Origin: Sarocladium kiliense
Taxonomy: Eukaryota; Ascomycota; Sordariomycetes; Hypocreales; Sarocladiaceae
Length of the DNA: 64,000 bases
Direction: 5' to 3'
NCBI GenBank assembly: GCA_030734395.1
Contig: JAUZTG010000034.1
Coordinates: forward strand, 1,116,001-1,180,000
Every line of letters starts with the position of its first letter. Position 1 is the stretch's first letter. This document shows positions 22,165-34,478 of this stretch, in pieces. Below the pieces are notes generated by a model. The model did not search any database. It saw only the letters and a list, made by a program, of their open reading frames with translations, and had not been told where the DNA came from. The position numbers and the translations under genes are program-made.

Positions 22165-24264
22165 TCACGAAAACCTCTCAAGCATGATCTGCAGGTCCAG
22201 TATCTCCTTCACGAAGCCTTCCAGGCGTCCTTCTAGACTCTTTGCCTCACCGACCCAGACATCGCACAAGTCTACACCCCAGTCCTTCCGTCGCATGTCT
22301 GACCTTGATCTGTTTACCGCCGACTCCCAATGACTTCCATAGAACTGGACGTCCCAATGGATGTGCGGCTTCAACCCTAAGTTGACACCGTTCCAGATCG
22401 TTGTGATCCCGATCTCTACCAAGTACGGTGTCGCTTTCCAAGGCACGACAGCAGAAGTCCTCAGGCGCGTTTCGGAGACTGTTTTCGCAAAATCGCCAAG
22501 GGAGAAGGGCTCAATGCTTGGTTGCTTCAGGGTGTCTTGTGGACCCTCTCGCCGAGCTGGGCGGAGCTTGAGCTTCATAACGAGCTTGTCGAGACTTTCG
22601 GGCACCTCTCTGTGCTCAGAGGTTCTGACTCGAAGACTCCAATCATACTTCCTGCAAATAGATACGGTTCAGTAGATATCACATGACCTCCTGATGGCTG
22701 GTCCACTTACAGGTCGGGAGCTGCCGCAATCACATTGAGCCGGTGCCTTTGTTCCCGCTCGACGAGCCGCACGCTGGCCAATTGAGGATGACTGGTCGAT
22801 GGTCCAACGACTTCTGCGGATAGCTCTTGATCTTCCGCTAAAAAGGTGATGGAGCATGTTTCGCGTACCAATTCAGGCAAGCTACATGCCTCATTCACAG
22901 GGTCGATGAGATGGAGTAGGAGCATCTCGGCACGGTGTGGCTCAAGGAATCTAATCGGTCAGTCTCATTCTAGCTTCGCACACTGGAGAGGACCCTACCG
23001 GCTTTCGAACTTGGTGCCACCACGCTGGCAATATATCTTGAGGAGCCTTTCGAGGTCGCCGTATGAGACATTTCTTCCAAGGCTCGACCGGGTGTTCTCG
23101 AGTCGTATGAGGCCGAAGCTGGCTCTCATTTCCATCTCTTTGGCACCACTCAACACGGCGTCAACATTTGCGACTACTTCGGCTGCAAGACTCCGTGCGA
23201 CTTTAGTCACAGCGATTGCGACATCCGAAGTCAGATGTGCCGGGTCTTTCACCCTTGGTCGCGACGCTGATAGAGATATCCGCGACTGGTCGGTCGCTTG
23301 TGTTGGGGCTTGGAGGAACACGCGAGGATATTGCGATCGCTCTTCGCGTAATATGTCGTGTACAAACCAATTGATTTCCTTGAGAGCCTCTCGAAGAGTC
23401 TTCATGGACTCTGCGTGGATGTCGATTGCATCCCGCTCAACTCTGGTAATCCAGACCGCTTTATTTCGCCGAGTATCGTTGAGACTATCGAGTGAGTCCA
23501 GCGCTCGAGGCACGACCATCCTCAGCTGGTCGCGATCATTAGCCAACGGCCGCCATATTAGCATTTGGGCTGCAACTTACCTGAATGAGTTGGATGCCTG
23601 CAGGTGGATCACCCGTGTATTTCTCGATCTCCGTTTCCTGCTCCATACGTCGATGATATGCTTCTTGAGCAACGTATGATGGCAGAGGCTTCGGCTTCTC
23701 GATGTCCTGAAACCGTACCCTCCCCTTCTTCGCTTCTGTGTTGATTATTCGATTATGCATCCTGTCGTTTATGTGAGGAGCCTTCACTCGCCCTCGGCCG
23801 CTGAAGGGTGGCATCCTGCCACCGAACCGAATCGTGGTCAGTGATTGATCCAGGTGTTCAGAGGGACCGCCTGTCCCACGAGAGCCGAGAGCTGTAGGAC
23901 AGGGTATTGCTGTTTTTATTCTCTCAGTGTTGAAAGCTTTCGTTGCTGTACCTGTTCCTGAGTGTCATTCGCGAGAGCGGAAACGCGTGCTTCCGGCTGT
24001 TTACATACGTTCAGCCATTACCAGCGCATTCTCGGGTGGGATGGCGGCGACTGGGCTCAATGAAGTACTGCGTTCACCGTCATGCCGCCATCGGCATCTG
24101 TCACCATTGAAACACGTACCGTTCGCCCAGTATTTGCAGGGCTCTGTCCGGTACTTGCTCGAGTGTGAGGCGGACCGGCCAGCCGCAGAAGGGGTATGGC
24201 GTTTGGGGGCCGAGGAAGGTTTGGGATGAAAGTCCAAGGGAGGAGCCGGGGAGTCCTGGCTCAT
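22165..24264 (-). CDS. CCCH zinc-finger protein of unknown function
   Basis: Five exons: 24264-24009, 23951-23581, 23525-22999, 22950-22711 and 22651-22165; 626 residues. The first exon carries one CCCH finger, C43-x7-C51-x5-C57-x3-H61 (CKYWANGTCFNGDRCRWRH), a type usually binding RNA. A 57-nt intron with a GTATGT donor joins it in frame to sequence continuing into MPPFSGRGRV. The rest has PSYVAQEAYHRRMEQETEIE, a mixed alpha/beta region (about 200-400) that loosely recalls KH folds, and a C-terminal domain. If the first intron is not used, this would be two genes: an 87-residue CCCH protein (24001-24264) and a 495-residue protein starting at 23814. I favour one gene because intron size, phase and open frame all agree. 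RNA binding is inferred. Confidence 0.7.
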
Positions 24265-24902
24265 TGTTGCCAGGATTCCCTTATATGGGATTGACGTTAA
24301 CATTATGGTGGCAGAGAGATGGCCGCTTGGAACGGTCAGTCCTCCACCAAGCCAATTTCCAGGCACTCCGCATCAGGTCACGATGGAGTATGATCGGGGA
24401 GATGTATTTATAGTGCCAGCTCTCGCAAGTCTGAGGCGGCAGCGTTTGTTTATTGATCCATTGTTGACTTCACCCTGAATCGCCGGACCGATCTGCTTGA
24501 ATGGCAGCTGGCAAGAACGGCCTGATCAAACGCTAACAACCGCGAGAAAGACGAAGCGTCGCATGACGACCGCGATGAGTCATGGCGGTGTAACGACCAA
24601 AGCAGGAATGACTGCCGAGCACCTTGAGGCCATCTCGCGAGGAAGGGCGCCTGACTGGCAATGGCAAATGCAAGAGCCTTGAGATCATCGGCCTCATGCT
24701 AAGGTAGACATACCAGTGGTCGGTCCATCGGGCTCTGGGCGGCTTAAGCTGATTGCCTAAAATGGCCTAGCGCCTTTCTTCCGCGATCCCCAACGCGTCT
24801 CCCTTAGTGAAACTGTTGCAACCGCGTAAATGACCAGGTCGCAAATGACTTTGGGCAAAGTCTCTGAAACATCAACTTTGAAAGCCTCGATCAGCAAGCA
24901 CA
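24265..24902. promoter_or_regulatory. Shared divergent promoter CCCH protein/ORC1
   Basis: 638 bp between divergent genes, containing the ACGCGT box described separately. No RNA gene is recognised. Confidence 0.45.
24793..24798 (+). promoter_or_regulatory. MCB-like ACGCGT element upstream of ORC1
   Basis: ACGCGT, the core of the MluI cell-cycle box bound by the MBF (Swi6-Mbp1 type) complex, lies 105 bp upstream of the ORC1 ATG. A related CCGCGT occurs about 25 bp further on. Replication genes are classic MBF targets, so the placement is plausible, but a 6-mer also occurs by chance. Confidence 0.45.
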
Positions 24903-27239
24903 ATGCCTGCCGCAATCACAAGCAGTCCTAGCTCCACGCCATTGCGTCGTCGCAAGAGAACACTACCTGGCATCACCCGTGAGGACTCCGACGATGAGCT
25001 CGGCACAGATGACCTCCCATGGGAATGGATCCACGAGGGCCAGGCTGCCGAACGAAACGATGACACACCTGGTGAGCGCAAAAGGAGGAAGGTCGCTGGT
25101 AGCAAGATTGTCGGCGCCCGGATGGGCAATTTCGAGTGCCGCATTGGTGATACTGTAATGCTCAAAGCCGACGGTTCGAACGAGGCATGGGTGGCAATCA
25201 TCTGCGACTTCGTTGAAGATGATGGAGAGGGTAACAAGGCGGCTAGCTTCATGTGGTTTTCCTCTGAAAAGGAGATTAGGAACCGCGATAAGAAACGGAG
25301 TGACTTCTACTGGGTGAGTTGCGACTTGAATGAGGAGGCTTGCTGCGAGAGAAATGCTCTAACATGGCTGCCAGAACGAACTGTACATTTCACCGTCCTG
25401 GGACGAAAACCCCCTCGCGTCGATCAATGGCAAGGCCAATGTCATGTCTCTCGATGCCTTCTTGTCGAAATACCCTTCCGGGAAAATTCCACGCCAGTCT
25501 CCCGATTATGGCAAGACATTCGTCTGTCGCCGCGCTTGTAGCACTCGCACAGCTACCTACACCGATGAGTTCGTATGGGAGGAGCTTTACAACGGCGCCG
25601 AGGATATCTTCAATCTGATAGATTTCGTCAAGACAAAGACGAAGGCTACGAGGCGCAAGCGACGGGCCAGGAGTCAGTCTCCGCCCGATGGAGCATATCT
25701 TCCACCTCAGACGCCAACGAAAAATGGAAGGACGGCAGCCACCACGCCACAGTCAAGACGGACGCAAGCAACGCCTGGGTCGCGATCAACGAAGAAGTAT
25801 GACTGCTTTCTAACCCATTTCAAGAAGTCCAAGCTAACAGAGGGACAGGGGTGCTGGCAAACGGCTTGAATTCACACCCTTAGCAACACGAACCTTGTCG
25901 CCAAGTCAGGTGGAATCATCACCCTTTCAGATCGCCCGGTCCCGTCTACACGTCTCATCGGTTCCCAACAGTCTCCCTTGCAGAGAAGGTGAATTCTCTC
26001 TTGTCTACTCACATCTCGAAGCTGCCATTGCGGATGGTACCGGGAACTGCATCTACATCTCCGGAACACCAGGCACAGGCAAGACCGCGACCGTGCGCGA
26101 AGTGGTCTCAAAATTGGAGGAGGCCGTTGGCTCGGACGAGTTGGACGACTTCATCTTCGTCGAAATCAACGGTATGAAGATCACCGACCCCCATCAGTCG
26201 TATGTGATGCTTTGGGAGGCCCTCAAGGGGGAAAGAGCCAGTCCAGCGCAGGCGTTGGATCTGCTGGAGCGGGAGTTTAACAATCCGAGCCCACGTCGTA
26301 CACCATGTGTTGTGCTAATGGACGAGTTGGATCAGCTGGTCACCAAGAATCAGACTGTCATGTACAACTTCTTCAACTGGCCCACTCTCCGGCACAGCCG
26401 TCTCATCGTGCTCGCCGTCGCCAACACTATGGATCTCCCAGAGCGCACACTCAGCAACAAGATTAGCAGTCGGCTGGGTAAGTTTCCTCGGCCATTCAAT
26501 ACGTTAATGAAAGAGGACTGATCCAGCTTTAGGGCTCACGCGTATCACTTTCCCTGGCTACAATCACGAGCAACTCATGAAGATTATTCAGTCACGCCTT
26601 GAGGGTGTCCCTGGCGACATCGTCGACCCAGATGCTGTTCAATTTGCTAGTCGAAAAGTTGCGGCTGTCAGTGGCGACGCGAGGAGAGCACTTGACATCT
26701 GCCGTCGTGCAGTCGAGCTGGCTGAATCGGACGATCAAGGCAGCGATCCGACCACGCCTAGCAAAACCAATGGTGAACCACGCCGTGGCAGGGTCACCAT
26801 CGCGACTATCAAAAAAGCCATCAACGAGGCCACTACGAATCCCACTCAGCAGCATTTGCGTGGGCTGCCTCTCATGTCCAAGCTTCTCATGGCGGCTCTT
26901 CTGCTCCGTATCCGCCGCACCGGCCTCGCAGAGACAACCTTCGGTGACACACTTGACGAGCTCCAAAGGGCCTCGCTACGTGCTCCCTCGGCGAACCGTG
27001 GCATGGCGCAAGTTCTAACGAGCAGCCTCAAAGGTACGCAGACAGCTGGACAGCGTGACATGGGTCGCCCCCATGGTGTCCACACAGCTGCACTAGAGCT
27101 TGTTGCGGCAGGGCTGGTGAACCTTGAGGCGCAGAAGGCGGAGCGATCGAGCAAGCTGCGGTTAGCGATCGCAGATGATGAGGTGAAGATGGCTTTGAGG
27201 GACGACGCGGAACTCAAAGTCCTGGGGATCGCTGTCTGA
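24903..27239 (+). CDS. ORC1: Origin recognition complex subunit 1 (Orc1)
   Basis: Four exons: 24903-25313, 25375-25796, 25849-26477 and 26533-27239; 722 residues. The N-terminal third holds a BAH domain (about 70-210) that reads nucleosomes. A basic, disordered linker follows, then the AAA+ ATPase: FQIARSRLHVSSVPNSLPCR just before Walker A GTPGTGKT (350-357), Walker B VVLMDELDQL (432-441) and sensor-1-like VANTMDLPERTL. A winged-helix region ends the protein. Orc1 is the ATP-binding subunit of ORC; it loads Cdc6, Cdt1 and MCM at origins, and with Sir proteins acts in silencing in yeast. BAH plus AAA+ separates it from Cdc6. Catalytic motifs are intact. Confidence 0.96.
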
Positions 27240-27348
27240 GTGCGCAGGAGCAGGGTAGAAGTAACAGTTCTCGGCGATATCAGCAACCGAGGGTATTATT
27301 CGTAATCAAGTCGCTCATAAACGCCATAATGACCTTGGTGATACATGT

Positions 27349-28890
27349 CTAAAATTTCCTCCTTGCCAGTGTCGGGTTCCATTGAATCGGATGGGTCTCT
27401 TGTGAAGCGGTCTCATCCTGCTTCCAGATTTTGACTAGATAATTGGGTTAGCCAACAACGCTATGATGGGTACAGGAATGATTTCACAGAGACTTACTGG
27501 TCTTGTCGGCTTCACCGCAGATAAGGCGCAGACCTGAGCGATCGAACGTCGAGGACATAATGCCTGCCTCAGCATCGAGGGAACCTGGCTGCGCGGTTGT
27601 ATCGAGTGACTGGTAGCGGTAGCCAGATTTCCAGTCCCAGAAGCTCATGGATCCATTGTCGGCTGAAGGTTGAAATTAAATGTCAGCCTCTGCTACGCTT
27701 CTTATGAAGAGGCTTGGGGTATGGGTGAACTTACCTCCAGAGAAGAGAACATTGTTCTGGTTCACGCTAAGCGTGTTGATAATAGCGTTGTGTCCCTCAA
27801 AGTTCTGCATGAAAGCACCCTCCGGGCACTTCCACTGCTTGATGCTCCCTGTGCTACCGGTCGCGAACGTGAACTCATTGGGGTGTGTAGTGAGCGCGCG
27901 AACGCCTTTCTTGTGATGTGTGAGCACTCCCATAGTCTTGCCAGCTGCCAGATCCCACATGCGAACTGTTGAGTCAAGCGAAGCAGTTATGACTTGAGGG
28001 TCGGCTTCCTGGCAGACGAGATCGGAGACCGTCTGCGTGTGGCCGGAGAGGACATGGATGTTGCTGCGCGTGCGCATATCCCAAACACGAGCAACACCAT
28101 CGCGACCGCCTGTGACGAGGACGTCCAGAGTAGGGTGCAGAGCAAGGGTGTAGACACCGCTAAGATGACCGTGATAGTGGCGGATGACCTTGTTCGTTTC
28201 CAGATCCCAGCACTTGACCATCTTATCCTCACCACAAGAGAAGAGGTACGGGTGTCGTGGTGAAACTGCCAGACCACGAACGGTGCTGATATGACCGGTC
28301 AGGGTCAGGCGCAAAGATCCCGTTGCCAGATCCCAAATCTTGATAGTCCTATCACCAGCACCACTGGCGAACCACTTATTCTCTGGCTCGACAGCCAGCG
28401 CGCGAACCCAGCCCAGATGACCCGAGATGACCCTCATGAGCTTCCACGGCGGATGCCACTCCGGCTTCACCTGTTTCAATGCCGGACCTCCTCTTGTCGT
28501 CAAGCTCATGCTCTGAGGCGCCTCGCCATTCTGTGCGCCACCGTTCGTAGTCATCTGTCCTCCGGATGAGGGCCCGGCCTCGAGTAGCTTCGGGACGCGT
28601 TGAAGCGCTCCTGCACCACCCGCTGTACCGGCCTTCGCAATCTTCCTCGCTCCCTTGGTAGGTTGCTTGGCAGCGATTGACGGCGGCAAGGTCTGGACGT
28701 CGGCGTATTCGTTACGGAACCGGCGCTTCAGCATAGGATCTTCGGACGTCGCGTCGTCAAGCTTCTGTCGCTTCGCGCTCATTCGCTCCGCTGTTGAGCC
28801 AGGGGTATAAAATTGTCTCGAGGCGGCTGAATTCTGTGACGCCAATGCGCTGAGACGCAGCGCGTCCTGTGGCTGCTCTTGGGTCTCCAT
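27349..28890 (-). CDS. PRP46: Pre-mRNA splicing factor Prp46/PLRG1 (WD40)
   Basis: Three exons: 28890-27735, 27662-27498 and 27434-27349; 468 residues from METQEQPQD. The start is not fixed: an in-frame ATG at 28989 would add 33 residues. The disordered N-terminal third ([20 protein letters not shown]) precedes a seven-bladed WD40 propeller (about 145-460), with repeats such as [36 protein letters not shown] and [12 protein letters not shown]. It belongs to the NineTeen/Prp19-associated complex and is needed for spliceosome activation. Divergent from NAS6 over 281 bp. Confidence 0.94.
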
Positions 28891-29171
28891 GGCTGGCGAA
28901 TTCAGAGGATTCGATGTTGCAAGACGCCGTACTTGAACTGCGATGCCGTAGGCGAAAAAGTGAACGCTTCTCAGCCGTGTGTGGCTCATTAGTGTGGCGC
29001 TAGCTTCAGTGCGCCACTTCCCCAGGCATCCTGCTGACGTTTCTGGTTTACCCTGGAACGTACGTTCCTGTGTAATGCGAGGCCGTGGCTCTGGACTCTA
29101 AAAGTCCATCATCACCTTGAGAAGAACGAACAAGTACTTTTCATAACTCAAAGACTAAGCTAATCGTAAAA
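28891..29171. promoter_or_regulatory. Shared divergent promoter PRP46/NAS6
   Basis: 281-bp gap containing a perfect 7-bp inverted repeat, GTGGCGC at 28994-29000 and GCGCCAC at 29011-29017, with a 10-nt spacer. Such a dyad could bind a dimeric factor. The upstream alternative PRP46 start at 28989 would put it just outside that longer coding region. Confidence 0.35.
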
Positions 29172-30305
29172 ATGGACACGGAAAACGACAAATTCCCTCT
29201 GCACACTGCTTGTCGTCAAGGCGCAGGTACGTGAACACTCTGTGATCGTGGTTTGCTGTAGCACACCAGTCTAACCGGCATCCAGTGCGGGTGGCCGAAG
29301 CGCTTATCAAGGTGAGCCCGGGTCGGCTATGCTCGTGCAGTTATACGATGCTGATCATCTTCCAAGAATGACTCAACTCTACCAAAGAAGAAGGACGACG
29401 ACGGGCGCTACCCCATTCACTGGGCGGCATCGTCAAACAGTTACGACATCGTGCTGTTGTTAGCAAACCAGAAGGACTTTGATCCCGACGTTCAGGTGGG
29501 CAAATGAGGCCGTAAAATCTCATTCAGATGGATAAACGTATTGACTCAGTACAAGGATGCCAGTGGTTGGACTCCGTTGATGATCGCGGCCAGTCTGCCA
29601 GAGAGTGAAGCTGTCGTCAAGCTCCTCATCCAGCGAGAGGCTTACATCGACGAAAAGAGTATGCTCCAGTTCCCAAGTCAATATGAGCCACCACTAACAC
29701 AGGAGATTTAGACACTGCTGGACAGGTCAGGAACAGACTCTTACAATTTTTGCTGGTGATGATCACTGACATGCCACACGTAATGACACATAGACAGTCC
29801 TCCACTTCGTTGCTTCCAAGAAGAATCTCGATATTGCCCGTTTGCTTCTCGAGAACAAGCCCCCGGCTTCGACACGTGTACGCGATCGCCGTGGACAATA
29901 CCCGATTCATCGTGCGGCAGCCGTTGGCTCTGTGCCCATGATCCAGCTTCTGATCAAGAACAAGAGCCCGTTGAATGCAACTGACGTTGAAGGCTATACC
30001 CCCTTGCATCATGCTATTGCCGAGGGTCAAGGTGCGTTCTCTTATGTCGACAAATCTTGAGAAGGTGGATGTGTTGACATGATTTGCGTCAATGTAGGCG
30101 ATGCAGCAGTTGCTTTGCTAAAGGCTGGCGCGGATGCTACCATCAAGAACTCCGCTGAGGAACTTGCGCTGGATCTTGCCCCAGACAAAGAGGTGAGTAC
30201 TCCAGCCACTCAGAGTCAGTAATAAGAAATGCTCATGAAGTTTGTCAGGTCCGCAAGTACATCCTCCAAGGCGCTGAGAGGGAAGGAATTGAGCTTCCAA
30301 ATTAG
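29172..30305 (+). CDS. NAS6: Ankyrin-repeat proteasome assembly chaperone Nas6 (gankyrin-like)
   Basis: Eight exons: 29172-29226, 29286-29311, 29367-29495, 29550-29658, 29712-29725, 29794-30031, 30098-30192 and 30249-30305; 240 residues. Six to seven ankyrin repeats fill the protein, for example GRYPIHWAASSNSYDIVLLL, SGWTPLMIAAS, AGQTVLHFVASKKNLDIARL, GQYPIHRAAAVGSVPMIQLL and GYTPLHHAIAEGQGDAAVAL (across a junction). Length and repeat count fit Nas6/gankyrin, which binds Rpt3 during assembly of the 19S particle. Exon 5 is only 14 nt and exon 2 only 26 nt. The exon 4 acceptor is ambiguous by two codons (CAG at 29549 or AAG at 29555). Generic ankyrin proteins are the alternative. Confidence 0.85.
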
Positions 30306-30439
30306 ACACAGGTCTTCATGACACACAGGCCTATAGGCCAACGGTAGAAACCAGATTTGTGTCAAAACGCCGAGTTGTCATTCTCTATCATGCCTGACAA
30401 TGCAAAACTCCCTCCTCGTGAATCTGCATCTTAATCTCC

Positions 30440-33018
30440 TCATTTCACTGTTCTCTCCACCAACTCTCGGTACATCTCCTTGACGTCCTGCACATCCGCT
30501 TTGAGCTCTTCTACCAGCTCACTCTTCTCACCTAGCAGCTCCAGTGTAGCCTCGTATCGTCCATTCAGTGCCCCAACCTCGCCCTCCAGCTCTTTGACTC
30601 TGATCGTAGCCTGCTTTGCTTCTTCCAGGTCCTTCATTAGTCCGCCTAGTTCAGACCGAGCCTCATCCCGCTGACTGCATACTCTTGCCATCTCTTCCTT
30701 CGCTGCGACCTTCTCGGCTTCGAGCCGTCGAATAGCAGCACTCATCCGCTCAACGAGCTGAACGGACGGGCCTGCCGCAGAGGTGGACACAGAGATCATG
30801 TCTTGTGCAACAGCCCGTGGCGATGAGGGAACCGTATCAGCAACATCATCCCGATCCAGAGTGGTAGGGGACATAATGTTTGGTGAGTCTGCTGAACCTT
30901 CGAATGCGGAGAAAAGACCGGAGTTGGAGGTAGGAAGAGGCCCAGGCCGCGTTGGAGGCTGACTAGAAAGTCGCCGACCGAAAGAAAGACCCAGGCCATC
31001 TGCCGGCCCCTCCCTGGCGCTGCCTGGTGTCGGTGCGCGCTGCGATCCCCTACTTGGGAGCGGGAGACCAACGAGATCCGAGCTGAATGTCCTTGGCACG
31101 GAGAGCAATGGAGACTCAGGCCGGCTCTGGCCGCGGGGCGTGCCAACATCATCGAGCCATGGCCGCCTATCCGAGTCCGCAAAGTCTCTTGCCGCGGCGC
31201 GTTGCTGCTTGTCGAGATCAGAACGGGCCTGTTCGAGTGCCGTCTCGGTGGTCTTCGAGGCGGTTCGTAGGTTTGCCAATTGTTCGCGACAAGACTCAAG
31301 CTCTTGCTGCGCCTGAGCAAGAGCGGGTTTCGTGTCCTGTAGCTCTTCTTCGAGATTTCGCAATCGAGACGCCTATTTGATGGTTAGGGAGGAGCTCTGA
31401 TGAAAGACCTACATGTCACTTCGTAGACTCACCGCTTCTCGCGCTTTCTTCCTCATCTCTGACTCCCGTCTCTGAGCCTCATCACGTTCCTTCTCCAGAT
31501 TCGCCACCTTGGCTAGTAGAGAAGCCTCAATGCCTTGCCAGTTGTCACTCGCAGTTGCGTATTGCGACTGTAAAGTCTCAATCTGTCTCAGAAGCTTGAG
31601 TTGCGCCTCGCCCCCTGAACCCGATGTCGCCTCCTCAGCCGCTGTGCGCATTGCCTCAAGCTTGCTCTCCATGTTGCGCAGCTCGTGCTTCAGCTCAGCC
31701 TCAACAGTCTTGCTTCGTTCTGCCGCGCGGTCCAGCTTCTCTCGCCAGTCTATCGTCTCCAACCTGGCCTGGTCAGCCAATGCATCCTTCTCAGAGCGAG
31801 CTGCAGTCAGAGAATCTTCCAAGTCCTTCTGCTTCTGCCGTTCTGCGGCTAAAGCCTTGCTGAGAGCTTCAGCATGCGCTGTCTCAAGCTGCTCCGCCTT
31901 CTTCTTGGCATCCTGCTCTATTCTCTTGATATGCTCCTCTTTAGCTGCCAGGTCCTTCTTGAGAGCATCGATCTGCTTTTGCAGAGCTGCAGCAGCTTTG
32001 CGAGCCTCCTCCTGGCGCTTCTCCTTCTCCTCATCGCTGTCTTGTCGCTTCTTGATAGCCTCCAGCTCGACAAGAGCCTTGTCTTTGGCCTTTCGTAGTT
32101 CGTCGGTCTGCTTCTCACCGTCTGTGATCTGCTGCCTGAGTTTCTTGATCGTGATTCGATATTTGCCCTCAGACGAGGAAAGCTTTTGTCCCTCTTGCAG
32201 CAGAAGAGCAATCTTCTCATCTTTTTCGGCGAGCTTACGCTCAGTACTACCAGAAGCTGCTGCGGAGGCGGCTCCCTTCGCGGATTCAGCCGCACTTTGG
32301 GACAGGTACTGAAGCTTCGACTGTAATGAGTCGATGCGCTCTATGTATTCCTGGATCTCTTCCTGATGCCGAGCTTTAAGCTCCTCTGGCACCTCATTGC
32401 TGTCTCCGTATACAATCGTAGGAACGGTTGCCGATACAACCTCAGTTGTCGGTCCCTGTGAAGCTGGTGATTTGGGTGCAGCCTCCGCCTCCACGGTTGG
32501 CGTTGCAGCTAGAGCAGTCTCGGCATCTTGTTTCGTATCTTTGGCAGTCTCCATTGATGACTCGGCGGTTTCAGAAGCCGGCGTTGCAATTCTCGGCGAC
32601 TCTGGTCTTCCTATCCGGTCCGCGTCGACCGATGGCCTGGATCCTTGGCTACCCTGATCGACGGACTGTCTTGGTGATGTGCCGCTCCTACCATCCGGCC
32701 CGCCCTTACCAGCCATCGCCTTGGCCAGTCTCGCTTGCAATCGGTCGTTTGCGGTCATGCGGGCATTAGAAGAGGATCGTGAGACTATCGCGGCGTATGT
32801 CAGTTGGCATGCCGGCCCCACGGGCTCGCCACGTGCTTGGTAGGAGAGGGCTGCTTACCTGGGGATGGTGACGTGGGCTTTGCGCCTGCAGCAGGCTTGT
32901 TGGCGTTCTGCTGCCGCTCCTCATCCTCGTCGAGCATGGTATCGAGGCGCGTCTCGATGCCGGTAACGGCGGACTGTAGAAAGGAGCCCCATACCGACTG
33001 TTTCCCCGGCGCAGCCAT
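30440..33018 (-). CDS. TMF1/Sgm1-type Golgi coiled-coil protein
   Basis: Three exons: 33018-32859, 32784-31433 and 31372-30440; 814 residues. The short start is MAAPGKQSVWGSFLQSAVTG, followed by the TMF-type segment TANDRLQARLAKAMAGKG. Long heptad-rich coiled coils fill about 170-520, then a Ser/Pro linker. The C-terminal TMF domain (about 700-810) includes AIRRLEAEKVAAKEEMARV and ELKADVQDVKEMYRELVERT. Members bind Rab6/Ypt6-family GTPases at the Golgi and act as tethers. The name 'TATA modulatory factor' is historical. Strong coiled-coil bias makes the antisense strand open over 800 bp; that is a shadow. Confidence 0.87.
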
Positions 33019-34478
33019 GGCGCGCGCGAAGCTTGCGTGGCACTCTCAAGAACAGCAGCAGAGGAGACAATAGTCGCGATTGACGGTGTAGGAGAGGATG
33101 AAAGTTGCTGATAGCTGTGAACTTGCGAGGACTCGAGTTGAGGCAAGGATTCCCGCTGCGCCGTGGAGGCTGGAATGGTAAAATTAGTCGTATGGAGGAT
33201 TACAAGCTCCCCTGTCGTGGGCTGGCGACGAAATGATTCGCGTAATACGGGCTAATGGGGACCAGAACGGCCCCCGTGAAGACGACACTGTTGTGCGAAA
33301 GTCGGGACACGGCGATACAGTGCCATGGAATTTGAAACGAAAGAAGAATGAAAGACGAAGCGCTTCGGACTGTCTGGGGGTGCGGGCGCTGTTGGGGGTG
33401 CGTTGTGGTCGTTCGGGCGTCGTGTTCTCCAGATGGGGACGGGATTGGACGTGCATGACAAGGATGTACTACCCACGCAGAATTTGGCAGACGGGTACAT
33501 GGTCTGCCTGCACGTCAACCTGCATTGCATCACCTCAGGCACCTCAGCCACAATGCATTCGTCTTGTCCGCCCAGCTCGACACATCGAGACCATGTAGCT
33601 CCTGCATCGAGCTTCCATGGAGGACTTTCAGACTGGAAGCTTCATCTTGCTTAGTCTTGTGCACATGTTTGCTGAGGATTCTGCTAGCTGCTTTCTTGTC
33701 CCGTCTCCTAGCATTGTGAGGGATGATCTACCTACTTCGCTGTCTGATCGGCAAGATGATCTGTCTGACGGGTCGATTGCCGCACGACTGCCTCACTCTT
33801 GTCCAGAAATGCAGCACTACGCTACTCTTCCATGTCCGAAGGAAGCTTGACTGATTTGTTGATCCGGCAGACCATGCCTGTGCACTTGAAAGCCTTGGTG
33901 GCATTGCTGGGCATCTTTGGCATATGGCTTGAGTTGTAGCAGCAACAGATGCTTGTCGTTAATCTATGCTTCGTACATACCAGTTCATATGAGATGCAAT
34001 ATCGCACAGCGTCTTCGACTTACGAAGAACTGAGCCCCAGCTTGGGCAGTGTCAGACACCACCCAGGTTGCAGGTCCATAGTAACGCGACATACGCTGCT
34101 TCAATACATTGTAGTGCCTATTGAACGCATATCCGCCTCACTTCACATGAACAATTATCACCTTATTTGTCGGCCCTGCACGTTGCCGTTCTTGCGTGCG
34201 TTGCAGCCTAAGTAGGGCAGAATGGATCACCGTGAGCCGCTTCCTCATTCAACCATCGCCTGCCGCCGCCAACTGTAGGCCCGCCCAAAGCCAACACCAC
34301 CCACCTCCACCAAGCCAGCCTCGCGACTCACCTCTATCCATCTCCTCCGGCAACGCACTCGACACCAGCTTCATTCCACCTTTGTTACTGCGTCTCTTGA
34401 CACAGTGATTAGACGACCGGAAGATCTTTGCCTGAAGGCACCTTCACGTGGCCACCTTGAGGGCCCAGCGTGGCAGCG
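33019..34478. other. 1.46 kb intergenic region between divergent genes
   Basis: Lies between the starts of the TMF-like gene (-) and the UBC gene (+), so both promoters are here. Short open frames on each strand show no family motif. A GC-rich, alternating purine/pyrimidine stretch covers about 33330-33450. I see no RNA gene. Confidence 0.4.

Noticed and set aside
31509..32312. 267-residue plus-strand open frame
   Set aside because: Antisense of the TMF coiled coil. Ser/Ala/Leu bias comes from Glu/Lys/Ala codons read backwards.
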